Shown here: positions 36,847-50,100 of the stretch, piece after piece | Layout: every line of letters begins with the position of its first letter | Position numbering within the stretch: position 1 is the first letter of the stretch | Source: Raphanus sativus | Taxonomy: Eukaryota > Streptophyta > Magnoliopsida > Brassicales > Brassicaceae | Assembly: GCF_000801105.2 (NCBI RefSeq) | Contig: NC_079517.1 | Coordinates: forward strand, 10,540,001 to 10,604,000 | DNA length: 64,000 nt | Reading direction: 5' to 3' | The notes under the pieces: model-generated | The model's database searches: none | The model's input: only the letters and a program-made list of their open reading frames with translations | Told to the model about the DNA's origin: nothing | Position numbers and translations under genes: made by a program

Positions 36847-38639
36847 GTATATGAAAAGAAGACAGACACTTCGTGTTGGTTTGTCCAGTTTTATATTCTT
36901 ATATGTAAAATAAAATAACTGTAAAATAGTTTTTTTAGGTTTTTACTCTTTTAATTTTCTTTAATAATATAAAAAATATTTTTATACGAAAATATCGTGT
37001 TTACTAGTTAGTAATTACTAGATGATTTTTGTGTCCTCATGCAAGTACATAAACATTTACAAATATTTAGTTTTATTTGTTAATAAGTTGTAAATTATCT
37101 TATTATATATATATATATATGAAATAAAATAGGTTAAATATTGTCCTTATGTATCATAAAAGTATCATGCTTGTTACACAAAGAATAACACTTTATAATT
37201 TCATTGTGATTTCTACCTAAGTTTAATATTAATTGAAAAATGTAATGATTTTATAAATAATTTTATTTATCTCGAAATTATTTAATTAATTAGATGTAAT
37301 TACTAAAAGTATAAACAAATTTCAATCGATAACAAAAAAACAGATATCAATCATTTTCTTAATTTATGTGAAAATGACAAAGTGACGTTATTTATGAAAT
37401 AAATAATAATAATATTTTTATTTTAAATGGACATTTGATTTTATGGATAATCATTTAAATCGATTTAGTTATTAGCTTGCATATTACATTAGGTTTTGTT
37501 TATTTATTAATTTTACTAATTAGATCACAATTTATTTGGTTCTAGATATGTAAAGTCAGATTTATAACTTTTGATTGTATTTCGTTTGGTTAATTTTTCT
37601 TAGATTTTTGGATATATTTTCTAAAACTATATATAGTTTGTTATATTGTTGTTGGGGAGGGGAAACAAAAATCGTATATTAAAGATTCATAATTATATTA
37701 ACAAATATAGTCAATAAATAAAACCACCATAAATATTTGCTTGTGTTTTTATTTTCTTGTTTGTTATACCGCTTATTAGATTTTATTGTGGACGAATTAT
37801 CTATATAACCATTACCAGTTGAAAAAAAACTAATCAAGTAAAGATTTTTCTGGGAAGCATGTCAAATTTTCCTTAAATTTGATAATACAGTTCTTTTTTG
37901 CGCAGTAATGCGCTTGTAAGAGATGTATACAATATACCATATTTATTAAATAAATAATATATCATAACTGCTTTATATCAACAATATATCAACAAACACA
38001 AGGAAAATTAAGTACCATTTTTAACATTCTATATGGTGACCAGAAAAATATTATGTTCTAGTATATAAGACAATTGTTATAGAAGTTTTTGTCTATTCTT
38101 TACCGAAAATATATTATTTTTGGTGGATATAAAATTTTCGGATTAAAAAATTATGGTAATAAAATTATCGAGGAGTTCTATATAAAATAATGTTGACATA
38201 TGATTATTTATTGTAAACTTATATTTCTATTATATTTTTTAGAATATTATACAAATCAAGCTATGAAAAAAAGAAAAAAAATTGATTTTTCATTTAATAT
38301 TGCTTTCATAAAATAGAATAGTACATTGCAATGGTATTTTCTTCTTCTCTAAATGTTCACATTTTTGTATCGATCAAAGAAACTCAACAGTTCAATAGTC
38401 AGTCTTTTATATCCTTAATTGTCACGTGCGAGAGACACACACGAAGCCAACATTGAATTTCATTGTCATGTGTGACAGACAAAAACAGAACTGCTACTGA
38501 TCTCAGCACTTAAACTGTGACTGGGTAAAAGTAGGGCAACTAGGTAAAATAATAATTGGTGAAACTGAGTGGAATAAGAAATAAGAGAAAAAGATCCAAC
38601 GTAAAACATTTACTCTGGAAAAAAAAGAAGGAAAACTTA

Positions 38640-38681
38640 ACTATAAAAACGACGTTGACAAAAAAAAACTATAAAAACGAC
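38640..38681 (+). repeat. Micro-insertion with 14-bp TSD (14-bp insert)
   Basis: ACTATAAAAACGAC at 38640-38653 and 38668-38681, a perfect match, flanks GTTGACAAAAAAAA. This is the clearest example in the window of a retroposon reduced to a GAC-A(n) end. Confidence 0.55.
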
Positions 38682-38730
38682 AAAAAGACAAAACATTTAC
38701 TTTATGTCAGCGTAACATTTTTCATCCTGA

Positions 38731-38820
38731 TTGGGTTTACATTGGCGTAACTTGAAGAAAACTATTTTTTACTCTTGGGTTTACATTGGGCGTAACTTGA
38801 AGAAAGCTATTTTTTACTCT
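38731..38820. repeat. 44-45 bp tandem duplication
   Basis: TTGGGTTTACATTGG to TTTTTTACTC occurs twice head to tail (38731-38774 and 38775-38818), differing by one indel and one substitution. Confidence 0.6.
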
Positions 38821-38987
38821 ACAAAAGTTATTCTAAAAGTACTTTTCAGTCACAGCCTTATTCTTTTTCTCAGCACTCTTCTTTTCCTTATTTCATTCTA
38901 TTGAAAAAGCATATCTGATGTGAATAGAAATAGCGTTCTCATTCATTGTTGTGCATGAAAATATTATTTAGTCCAATTTCTGGTAAA

Positions 38988-39230
38988 TACTCCATCTGTG
39001 TTTCAGATTACTTATCGTTGTAGAAAAAAAAATTTTGTTCAAAATAAATGTCATTTTATGGTTTCAATGCAAAACTTATTAATAAAATTCTTCTATTTAT
39101 TTTTCTATTAGTTGAAATACGGTTAGGCATATAGATAATGATGATTTTATTTCAAAAATATACAAAATTAAATATTTTTTAATCTATGTACATAAATCTA
39201 AACGATAAGTAAAGTGAAACGCAAGGAGTA
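38988..39230. mobile_element. Stowaway-like MITE
   Basis: TIRs CTCCATCTGTGTTTCAG with ACTTATCGTT (left) and AACGATAAGT with GTGAAACGCAAGGAG (right) enclose 239 bp, flanked by TA on each side as in Tc1/mariner-derived Stowaway elements. It is non-coding. Confidence 0.65.
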
Positions 39231-40310
39231 TGTATTATATCATCGCATGTAGTATCTATGAATATAAAGTTAATTTCTCGTGATGCAATTGGATTTCAAC
39301 CTCTAAGGCGATCGTTTGGTTTTGGTTCAACCGTTTTTGGATTTGGTTCTCCGAGTCGCTAAAGTGCTTGATGATATCCGGTATCGAGTTTTCTAGCATT
39401 GGGATTTTGATCGATGGAGGAGGCTGGTGGAGATGAGCTAGTCTAGACTTGTCCCTTCCTCTTTTATATGTTTTTAATTGCCTGGGCCTTTTAGTTTGAA
39501 CCTCTTATCTGGAATTGAGATTTTAGCTCTTAGTTGGTCTAGTTCAATCCCTTCTTTTATAATATTTGATTTTACTTCAAATTAAGCAAAGAGAAAAAGT
39601 CTAGGCTAGATGTTAATTATGTTTCATATTGAAGCTATGTATACTCAGGTCCGGCCATGAAGTTAAGCCCGTAAAGTATGGACTTGGGATGCCAAATATT
39701 ATAGGATGACACTAAGAGGTATTGGGTTCGACGCCACTAAAGGGCATCATTTTTATAAATTTGCTTTAGGCGTGTCATTTTTCTGGACCGACACTGTGCA
39801 TACTATTAGTCGGTTTATACTATTCAACTATTCGCAAGTACAAGTAAAATCAATAGTAGCTTCGCTTTGTTGGATCAAATTTTCTCACACACTTCTAATT
39901 CCTAATTATCATGAATGTTAAAAACTAAAATAGTACACATACATATTATATTTCATGAATTGAATACATCTCAACTCATCAATCAATAGATTATTCTTGA
40001 ATTCAAGAAAAATCAACTACGGAGAATAGAAAACTTACAGCAAAAAATAAAATAATATTTATGTGAATGCTTTAGCATGCTTAATAGCAACAAAAACTTT
40101 CTTACTTCTCAGACTCGCCTCGAATTCTCCTTAGCTAGTGAACATGAAACTCTCTTCTCAACGATATAGAAAATATATATGATTAACAAAAAGAACTGAT
40201 GTAGCACTCTCTGTGTCTCTTGAACTTTGCTTACTGTTAACAAAAAGAACTGATGTTATCAGCATTCTCAATGTGATGAGAACACACGCCAAATCTTAGA
40301 AAATCAATTA

Positions 40311-40495
40311 TGTTATGTACCAGATTGTGATCGACATAACCGGACCGACCAGGACCGTACCGACCGCAGGAGATAATGCTTATCGACTGTTGTACTTATC
40401 CACTTAGGATAAACACGACCTGATGTATATATATATGTAAGACCTCTGGTCGAGATTAATAATAGAAACACGTTTCCCCACTTAGTTTTACAACA
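40311..40495 (+). repeat. 5' LTR, copia copy A
   Basis: 185 bp, TG to CA. It is followed directly by CGTTATCAGCACGA, the probable primer-binding region; I could not assign the primer tRNA. A TATATATATATG stretch near 40426 may be the LTR TATA box. Confidence 0.9.
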
Positions 40496-40560
40496 CGTTA
40501 TCAGCACGATACGTTCTCTAAAACCCGAGCTACCCAAAACCATCAAAAACCCTAAAAACG

Positions 40561-41110
40561 GCGCATCTTAAAATCGCTCTATCTCTCCAACCGTAAGGAT
40601 CCAGACGACGAGGCACATATCAAATCGAAGCTCTCGACGAAACCAAACCAACGCCGTGAACCTTGTGTCAATCTGATCTCAGACGCTCCCTCACGCTCTG
40701 TTTCAATACGCGCCGCCAGTAACCCTAAAAACCCTAATTTTGGCACAACTTCAAATCGATCGATCTCTTCAACCATGAGGAACCAGACGACGAGTAATAT
40801 ATCAAATTAAAGCTCTTGACGAGAGGAATCTAACGCCGTCGGCCTCGTCTCTATCTGACTCCGGACGCGCCCGCACGCTCTATTCTAAGACGCGCCGTCA
40901 AGTGACCTAAAACCCTGAAATTCTAAAACTCATTCGACGACTTCAAACCGTTCGTTCTCTCAAACCGTAAGGATCCAGACGACGTGTAATATAGCAAATT
41001 GAAGCTCTTGACGTGAAGAATCCATCGCCGCAAACCTCGTATCAATCCGATCTCAAACGCGCCCTCAAGCTCCGTTCCAACCCGCGCCGTCAACTACCCT
41101 AAAACCCTAA
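40561..41110 (+). repeat. Triplicated ~180-bp leader with telo-box motifs
   Basis: Three imperfect tandem copies (40561-40740, 40741-40920, 40921-41110) each contain a GATCCAGACGACG-like or AACCAGACGACG core. Each also has a TCAAATxxAAGCTCT block and an ACGCGCCG block, and ends in AAACCCTAA-like telo-boxes. It lies in the untranslated leader of the copia element. Confidence 0.75.
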
Positions 41111-41680
41111 TCAAAAGCCTAAACCGCAGCCTCTCTTTATACTTTGTTATTTTCTGCGATTTACTTCATCTATCTATACTAACTTGTAAAGATACAAGAG
41201 GTTTTTGCTCAACCTAAGACACGCGACCAGCTCCTGATCCGTTCCGGTCATGCAGTTCGCGATCCGACTTGTTCCAGCTCTCGGTGGTCCAAATCTACAC
41301 TTCAAAGTTCTAAAGGTAAACTTTGAAACCTAAAAGAACTCATAATCGAACATGGTTGATTGATAAAGGAATAACCATTAAAATTTTGCAAAACCCCAAA
41401 TCAAACCCTAGCAAAGATTAATAGGTCCAAACCCTTCCATGAGTAAATCGAAACTCTTAAACCAAAAGTTCGATATGAGATTGTTTTACAATTAAAATCA
41501 AAACCACAATGGTTTCTGAATCTCAAAACCTCTTTGATCTTAATGATCAAATCGATAAAACCTAGAAATCGATCAATCCCCTTTAAAATCTAAATCTGAT
41601 CGATTTCATAAAAAAAAAAAAAAAAAAAAAACCCTATTTTTTTGATTAACTTGAAATTCGATTGTCTACTTGATTGTTTG

Positions 41681-41860
41681 ATAGAAAATTTCGAAAATAT
41701 AAAATTTCCATTTATAGAAAGTTTCGAAAATAGAAAGTTTCCATTTATAGAAAGTTTTGAAAATATAAAGTTTCCATTTTTAGAAAGTTTCAATTTTTAG
41801 AAAGTTTCATTTATAGAAATTTCTTTTTCTGAAATTTCTTTTTATAGAATTTTATGGGAA
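41681..41860. repeat. AT-rich minisatellite in copia leader
   Basis: Repeats of TTTCCATTTATAGAAAG and TTTCGAAAATA alternate about five times upstream of the decayed gag. The short ORFs crossing it are artefacts of the repeat. Confidence 0.6.
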
Positions 41861-42064
41861 ACTTCTCTGATTCATTGATCATCTAGAAATGTTTTCTAAG
41901 ATTGCATCATAACTTCGATTATTTTGCTTGCATCAATACTTATTAAAAAAAAAAAAATTCTTTCTTTGGTGCGTGTGATAAGAAGTATTGATATGAATAA
42001 TAAAATTTTCTAAAAAAAATTACTTAACATAAATTAAGACCTGTTTTGGATAATGTGATTTCAG

Positions 42065-45000
42065 ATGTCGAATTTCGAAACTTCAGATTATACTACCCTA
42101 AAATCTTTATGGAGATAATTGATTGAAAATGGCAAATGAACACTTCAGTAGTCCTGATGTCAAGAGGACTCGGACAGTGTATTAATCAAGGTAATTATGT
42201 AACTGAAAGTGAAAAAAAAAATAAAGCCATAACAATTATGTGCTATCATCTCACTAAGGATCTGAGAGAGCAGTATGAAAATACTAGGGATCCTTATGAC
42301 CTCTGGTCAAAAAAAAACTTCAGATTCTCAATGGTATTATGGCAAAAGGCCATAGATGAATGAAAGATTCTCAGGTTCTAGGATTTTGAATCCGTGGACA
42401 AATATCATTCTGCTCAAATGAGAATCACCTATAGTTTTTTAAACTATGTGCTGAAGTGGTAACAGAAGAGGACTTATTTTATATGAACTATTCCACATTT
42501 CATTCAAAGGATATGTTGTTATCACATAAGTCTAAAAGGTTTCACGACCTATAAAGACTTATTATCATGCCTATTGGCAGCCGAGCAAAGAAAGCAGAAA
42601 ATTCGAGATACCATCAACTGATTGATAAAATTCAGTAAACATACATTGAGAAACAAGACAATGATATGAAACCTCCTGAAAACATTGAGGATGAAAATGA
42701 TATATAAGAAAAATCTGAGGAAGCCGTATGAAAATATAAATTGTGAGGTTGGCTTACACATTGATTAAAGAATCAAAGATTCAGACATTCTGATTTCATG
42801 TTTTATGTTTTGATTTGATTTGCTTGTCATTTATAAAATTATAGCAATAATAAAAGTTGATTCTGGTCTTATATTATCTTGCTTGATTTGCTTGATAATT
42901 CCTTGATTGATAAATGACAAATGAAAATTTAGAAAATGAGTATAGTAATTAAAAATCATCCGACCAAAGGCATTGCCTAAAAGGGACATGAATTATTCAC
43001 CCAAATAAAAGTCCCATTTGAGTTATAAAATTTTGAAAAGTGAATGGTTTCCACATTGAACCAATGGGCAAAGGAAATATAAGTTCCTTAAGATTATAAA
43101 GAAAGTAAAAATTGCCCAAGGCATAAAAATGGTCGAGACTGTACTCCAACTGATCTAAACTATGCTAAAATATCAGTATGATAAAGGCAAAAGGCCTAGG
43201 TAACCAGATAGGTTGACCACGAAATTTTATACACTTTATGGCATGACTGGACTAGCCATCCAGGTCTTTAAAATTGATGCAAAGATTGATATCGAGAAAA
43301 GGCACAAAAGAGTTATCCCATAGAATCTCACGTTGTGTAACATGTACACAAGGGAAACTCAATAGGCTATAATGTTTCAAGCATCTAAAAGATTTATAGC
43401 ATGTTCATGAGGGGAGAAATGACACTCCCGTGGTCCATGAACAACACTTAAAATCCGAGTGACATGGTCTATGACCATGATAGAACTTGGCCGAATTCTT
43501 TGTGATACAAAGATCACTAGCTAATGCTTGGGAACACATAGATTTACATGTAATGATAATATGCATCAGGCCATATAAAGTGAGCATAGATATTTCCATC
43601 TAAAGATGATAAAGGGTCATGATCCAGACATAGACCATCCTAAGAGATTATGTTTAGACCACCACAATAATATGTGCCGTCTAGGATGGAACCTCATAAG
43701 AAGATGAGATAAGATTGGGAATATATGTTGGATATGAGAAAGCTTTCTCCACGATTTTATAAGAAACCTTGAGCCAAATATGGGTGATCAGATTAAGGCA
43801 AGGTTCACGGATTGTATGATTAAATCCGACTATCCAACATCAGGGGGAGAAAGAAATAAGCTGGTACAAGTATAAAGAAATGGAATGATATTAACCATCC
43901 TTGTCTTGGCAAGATCCTCGGACCAGAGAATATGATTTAAGACGTCCAAAGAAAGATCATACAAAGCTAGCTAAAAGAATGCCAGACAGATTAGACCCGA
44001 AAAGAAAAGAAAAAGAATGACTAAGTCATACCAGCTTAAGCACCACGAAATTAATGTCCTAGAAGAGACATAATCAAGTTGCTATAGAGTCTAAAGATAG
44101 ACCAATATGTTCCATAAGATAAGGAACCTCAGAAATGAAAAGAAAGGTGCATAGAAATGACATATCTGAGGTCATAAAGAGAACCAGACCAGACATTGAG
44201 ATAAGGCTGCGCAGCTAAACATCTAAGATACCAGACCATGTAGTTTGGGACGCCAAACTGCAAGGTAAATGAAGTTCTTAGTAAGAATGAAATCTCTAAT
44301 CGATTAGTTCATGTCTGGAACACAATGGAACACTATAAAAGAAGTGTCGACACATAAAAGATAAAGATGCATAAGGAAATAGCACTTGAGTTTAAAAGAT
44401 ATAAGCGAGGATCAGAACCCACGAGAATACAAGAATGCATTCATAGACTAAAGGAAACCGTGGGGGTTCAAAGAAAGATTCAAAGAATCTATAAAAGAGA
44501 TGGGTGTATTGGCCATATATAGAAACACCATCTGATAAGATAAAACCAGTGAAAAATAGGTCTTGTGTGGGAAAGGAAAAGAAATCGTGAGACATGGACT
44601 AAGGTGTTCATATTCCTATTTAAAGTATTCAAGGAATGGCTTGATTACACAAGGATACTCACAGAGACCAAAGGAACAGATTATAAGGAGATATACTCCT
44701 ATGTGGTGGATGCTACTACAAATTCGAAAAGGTCTGGATATAAGTAGAAAGAAATGTAGTAAGTAGCATATTGATCACTGGATAAAGAAATGATAAAAGT
44801 ATCAAAAAGATGAGAAGAAATTCATAGAATAGTTTTGTTCCTAAGCTATTCATGGACTGAAACAAGGCAGCTGCGAATGATAGACTAAGAAAATAATTAG
44901 TACAACCAGTCCATATATCCCTATAGAGGATATTATAATTCCTTGTGTTATGTTTATAACAAACCAACCTAAAGAGAGGTTCAATGATTTCAATGATACA

Positions 45001-45792
45001 AGTTATCAATTGATTAAACAGGCTATGTCTTACATATGGTAAAACTGCAGAAAAATCATAGCCGTGTGAGTGTGTGAATGATTAAGTCAGCACGCCTAAA
45101 GTGAGAACCATAATCTAAGATAGTGACCAGAAGCATACCTGGTCGTGGCTTAATAAGTATAGTATTGCTAAAGGCAAGAAAAGATCGATAGCTATGTATA
45201 AAAGACATGAGTGCATTTGACTGCGAATTCATAGTTTGATGAGTTCCATTGCAGCAAATAATTATTTATGGTTTTACCTTAGACACTCATGGTAATGGAC
45301 GTGTATAGACAAGGTCTATAACATAACATTGATCGACAAAAGGAAATAAAGAAAGACTGGCTACAATGGATAAAACAATTGGCACATACGAAGAGAAATA
45401 AGTCCAAATGGGCAAAAGATATAAAGAGAAGTGGTTCGTATGTGTTTGGGTCAGAAGACTCAATATATATTGAATGTCCACGTTTTGATAAAGCCATATA
45501 ACCAAAGTATATCCGTTGGACATGAAAAGGACCTGCAAGTAAAGTTTTATTGCAGACTATAAAGTCCATCCGAGCATCGTTCGAAGCGCCATCAGTCCGA
45601 CCAAGACATGGAGTGATCAGCAGCAAAGATGTACATCCTGACCACATCTTTATGGAGTTCCAAAGACATCAAGACGTCCAACATTCACTAGTTCATTCAA
45701 GGAGAATCCAGTTGATCATCTTCACCAAGTCACATGCAGCTTCAACGTTCAGGAAGACTCGGATACCAGATGGAATGCGTCTACTACAGTGA
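42065..45792 (+). pseudogene. Decayed copia gag-pol (copy A)
   Basis: It starts with an ATG giving MSNFETSDYTTLKSLW, a typical copia Gag opening, then hits stops. Gag UBN2-like sequence follows, then a long interval with several in-frame stops where protease and integrase should be. An RT stretch is frameshifted: ITQGYSQRP in one frame and TDYKEIYSYVVDATT in the next. The RNase H end is IFTKSHAASTFRKTR with GMRLL. No functional polyprotein is possible. Confidence 0.8.
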
Positions 45793-45937
45793 TGCATTCA
45801 TCAGGGGAGTTCATGTGTTGTACTCTTTTTCCTGTCCATGGTTTCCCATTTTGCCACATTGGTTTTGGGGTTTTCCAGGAGAGGTTTTAATGAGGCAACA
45901 TTAAGCATGCAACGAACCAGTACCGGATGTGTCGATC

Positions 45938-45946
45938 AAGGGGGAG
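45938..45946 (+). other. Polypurine tract of copia copy A
   Basis: AAGGGGGAG immediately precedes the 3' LTR, the plus-strand priming site in LTR retrotransposons. Confidence 0.75.
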
Positions 45947-46131
45947 TGTTATGTACCAGATTGTGATCGACATAACCGGACCGACCAGGACCGTACCGAC
46001 CGCAGGAGATAATGCTTATCGACTGTTGTACTTATCCACTTAGGATAAACACGACCTGATGTATATATATATGTAAGACCCCTGGTCGAGATTAATAATA
46101 GAAACACGTTTTCCCACTTAGTTTTACAACA
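45947..46131 (+). repeat. 3' LTR, copia copy A
   Basis: 185 bp, differing from the 5' LTR by two substitutions. It is followed by the AATTA target duplication and then the assembly gap. Confidence 0.9.
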
Positions 46132-46137
46132 AATTAA

Positions 46138-46237
46138 NNNNNNNNNNNNNNNNNNNNNNNNNNNNNNNNNNNNNNNNNNNNNNNNNNNNNNNNNNNNNNN
46201 NNNNNNNNNNNNNNNNNNNNNNNNNNNNNNNNNNNNN
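46138..46237. other. Assembly gap, exactly 100 N
   Basis: One hundred unknown bases, the conventional size for a gap of unknown length between contigs. Confidence 0.98.
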
Positions 46238-46992
46238 TTTATAATATTTGATTTTACTTCAAATTAAGCAAGAGAAAAAGTCTAGGCTAGATGTTAATTA
46301 TGTTCATATTGAAGCTATGTATACTCAGGTCCGGCCATGAAGTTAAGCCCGTAAAGTATGGACTTGGGATGCCAAATATTATAGGATGACACTAAGAGGT
46401 ATTGGGTTCGACGCCACTAAGGGCATCATTTTTATAAATTTGGCTTTAGGCGTGGTCATTTTTCTGGACCGACTGTGCCATACTATTAGTCGGTTTATAC
46501 TATTCAACTATTCGCAAGTACAAGTAAAATCAATAGTAGCTTCGCTTTGTTGGATCAAATTTTCTCACACACACTTCTAATTCCTAATTATCATGAAATG
46601 TTAAAAACTAAAATAGTACACATACATATTATATTTCATGAATTGAATACATCTCAACTCATCAATCAATAGATTATTCTTGAATTCAAGAAAAATCGAC
46701 TACGGAGAATAGAAAACTTACAGCAAAAAATAAAATAATATTTATGTGAATGCTTTAGCATGCTTAATAGCAACAAAAACTTTCTTACTTCTCAGACTCG
46801 CCTCGAATTCTCCTTAGCTAGTGAACATGAAACTCTCTTCTCAACGATATAGAAATATATATGATTAACAAAAAGAACTGATGTAGCACTCTCTGTGTCT
46901 CTTGAACTTTGCTTACTGTTAACAAAAAAGAACGATGTTATCAGCATTCTCAATGTGATGAGAACACACGCCAAATCTTAGAAAATCAATTA

Positions 46993-47176
46993 TGTTATGT
47001 ACCAGATTGTGATCGACATAACCGGACCGACCAGGACCGTACCGACCGCAGGAGATAATGCTTATCGACTGTTGTACTTATCCACTTAGGATAAACACGA
47101 CCTGATGTATATATATATGTAAGACCCTGGTCGAGATTAATAATAGAAACACGTTTCCCCACTTAGTTTTACAACA
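46993..47176 (+). repeat. 5' LTR, copia copy B
   Basis: 184 bp; one base shorter than copy A in the GACC(T)CTGG stretch. Confidence 0.88.
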
Positions 47177-50100
47177 CGTTATCAGCACGATACGTTCTCT
47201 AAAACCGAGCTACCCAAAACCACAAAAACCCTAAAAACGGCGCATCTTAAAATCGCTCTATCTCTCCAACCGTAAGGATCCAGACGACGAGCCACATATC
47301 AAATCGAAGCTCTCGACGAAACCAAACCAACGCCGTAAACCTCGTGTCAATCTGATCTCAGACGCTCCCTCACGCTCTGTTTCAATACGCGCCGCCAGTA
47401 ACCCTAAAAACCCTAATTTTGGCACAACTTCAAATCGATCGATCTCTTCAACCATGAGGAACCAGACGACGAGTAATATATCAAATTAAAGCTCTTGACG
47501 AGGAATCTAACGCCGTCGGCCTCGTCTCTATCTGACTCCGGACGCGCCCGCACGCTCTATTCTAAGACGCGCCGTCAAGTGACCTAAAACCCTGAAATTC
47601 TAAAACTCATTCGACGACTTCAAACCGTTCGTTCTCTCAAACCGTAAGGATCCAGACGACGTGTAATATATCAAATTGAAGCTCTTGACGTGAAGAATCC
47701 ATCGCCGCAAACCTCGTATCAATCCGATCTCAAACGCGCCCTCAAGCTCCGTTCCAACCCGCGCCGTCAACTACCCTAAAACCCTAATCAAAAGCCTAAA
47801 CCGCAGCCTCTCTTTATACTTTGTTATTTTCTGCGATTTACTTCATCTATCTATACTAACTTGTAAAGATACAAGAGGTTTTTGCTCAACCTAAGACACG
47901 CGACCAGCTCCTGATCCGTTCCGGTCATGCAGTTCGCGATCCGACTTGTTCCAGCTCTCGGTGGTCCAAATCTACACTTCAAAGTTCTAAAGGTAAACTT
48001 TGAAACCTAAAAGAACTCATAATCGAACATGGTTGATTGATAAAGGAATAACCATTAAAATTTTGCAAAACCCCAAATCAAACCCTAGCAAAGATTAATA
48101 GGTCCAAACCCTTCCATGAGTAAATCGAAACTCTTAAACCAAAAGTTCGATATGAGATTGTTTTACAATTAAAATCAAAACCACAATGGTTTCTGAATCT
48201 CAAAACCTCTTTGATCTTAATGATCAAATCGATAAAACCTAGAAATCGATCAATCCCCTTTAAAATCTAAATCTGATCGATTTCATAAAAAAAAAAAAAA
48301 AAAAAAACCCTATTTTTTTGATTAACTTGAAATTCGATTGTCTACTTGATTGTTTGATAGAAAATTTCGAAAATATAAAATTTCCATTTATAGAAAGTTT
48401 CGAAAATAGAAAGTTTCCATTTATAGAAAGTTTTGAAAATATAAAGTTTCCATTTTTAGAAAGTTTCAATTTTTAGAAAGTTTCATTTTATAGAAATTTC
48501 TTTTTCTGAAATTTCTTTTTATAGAATTTTATGGGAAACTTCTCTGATTCATTGATCATCTAGAAATGTTTTTTAAGATTGCATCATAACTTCGATTATT
48601 TTGCTTGCATCAATACTTATTAAAAAAAAAAAAATTCTTTCTTTGGTGCGTGTGATAAGAAGTATTGATATGAATAATAAAATTTTCTAAAAAAAAAAAA
48701 ATTACTTAACATAAATTAAGACCTGTTTTGGATAATGTGATTTCAGATGTCGAATTTCGAAACTTCAGATTATACTACCCTAAAATCTTTATGGAGATAA
48801 TTGATTGAAAATGGCAAATGAACATTTCAGTAGTCCTGATGTCAAGAGGACTCGGACAGTGGATTAATCAAGGTAATTATGTAACTGAAAGTGAAAAAAA
48901 AATAAAGCCATAACAATTATGTGCTATCATCTCACTAAGGATCTGAGAGAGCAGTATGAAAATACTAGGGATCCTTATGACCTCTGGTCAAAAAAAAACT
49001 TCAGATTCTCAATGGTATTATGGCAAAAGGCCATAGATGAATGAAAGATTCTCAGGTTCTAGGATTTTGAATCCGTGGACAAATATCATTCTGCTCAAAT
49101 GAGAATCACCTATAGTTTTTAAACTATGTGCTGAAGTGGTAACAGAAGATGACTTATTTTATATGAACTATTCCACATTTCATTCAAAGGATATGTTGTT
49201 ATCACATAAGTCTAAAAGGTTTCACGACCTATAAAGACTTATTACCATGCCTATTGGCAGCTGAGCAAAGAAAGCAGAAAATTCGAGATACCATCAACTG
49301 ATTGATAAAATTCAGTAAACATACATTGAGAAACAAGACAATGATATGAAACCTCCTAAAAACATTGAGGATGAAAATGATATATAAGAAAAATCTGAGG
49401 AAGCCGTATGAAAATATAAATTGTGAGGTTGGCTTACACATTGATTAAAGAATCAAAGATTCAGACATTCTGATTTCATGTTTTATGTTTTGATTTGATT
49501 TGCTTGTCATTTATAAAACTTATAGCAATAATAAAAGTTGATTCTGGTCTTATATTATCTTGCTTGATTTGCTTGATAATTCCTTGATTGATAAATGACA
49601 AATGAAAATTTAGAAAATGAGTATAGTAATTAAAAATCATCCGACCAAAGGCATTGCCTAAAAGGGACATGAATTATTCACCCAAATAAAAGTCCCATTT
49701 GAGTTATAAAATTTTGAAAAGTGAATGGTTTCCACATTGAATCAATGGGCAAAGGAAATATAAGTTCCTTAAGATTATAAAGAAAGTAAAAATTGCCCAA
49801 GGCATAAAAATGGTCGAGACTGTACTCCCAACTGATCTAAACTATGCTAAAATATCAGTATGATAAAGGCAAAAGGCCTAGGTAACCAGATAGGTTGACC
49901 ACGAAATTTTATACACTTTATGGCATGACTAGACTAGCCATCCAGGTCTTTAAAATTGATGCAAAGATTGATATCGAGAAAAGGCACAAAAGAGTTATCC
50001 CATAGAATCTCACGTTGTGTAACATGTACACAAGGGAAACTCAATAGGCTATAATGTTTCAAGCATCTAAAAGATTTATAGCATGTTCATGAGGGGGAGA

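Larger units (their letters stand above)
36847..38987. other. Intergenic, AT-rich
   Basis: No gene is visible. Contains the micro-insertion at 38640-38681 and a 44-bp tandem duplication at 38731-38820. Confidence 0.4.
40306..46136 (+). mobile_element. Ty1/copia LTR retrotransposon (copy A), coding-defective
   Basis: A full structural element of 5821 bp (40311-46131). It has 185-bp LTRs running TGTTATG to ACAACA, a polypurine tract AAGGGGGAG abutting the 3' LTR, and AATTA on both sides as the 5-bp target duplication. Remnants of Gag (from ATG 42065; REQYENTRDPYDLW at 42250-42310), reverse transcriptase (DYKEIYSYVVDATT at about 44680-44720) and the RNase H C-terminus (FTKSHAASTFRK near 45720) appear in order. 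They are split by many stops and frameshifts. The two LTRs differ at only two positions, so the insertion is young although the coding region is dead. Confidence 0.9.
39556..46137. repeat. First copy of a ~6.6-kb direct duplication ending at an assembly gap
   Basis: These 6582 bp recur at 46238-52826 in the same order. Most differences are 1-bp homopolymer indels, with some substitutions. The copy ends exactly at the N run. It includes about 750 bp of flank plus a whole copia element. Confidence 0.9.
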
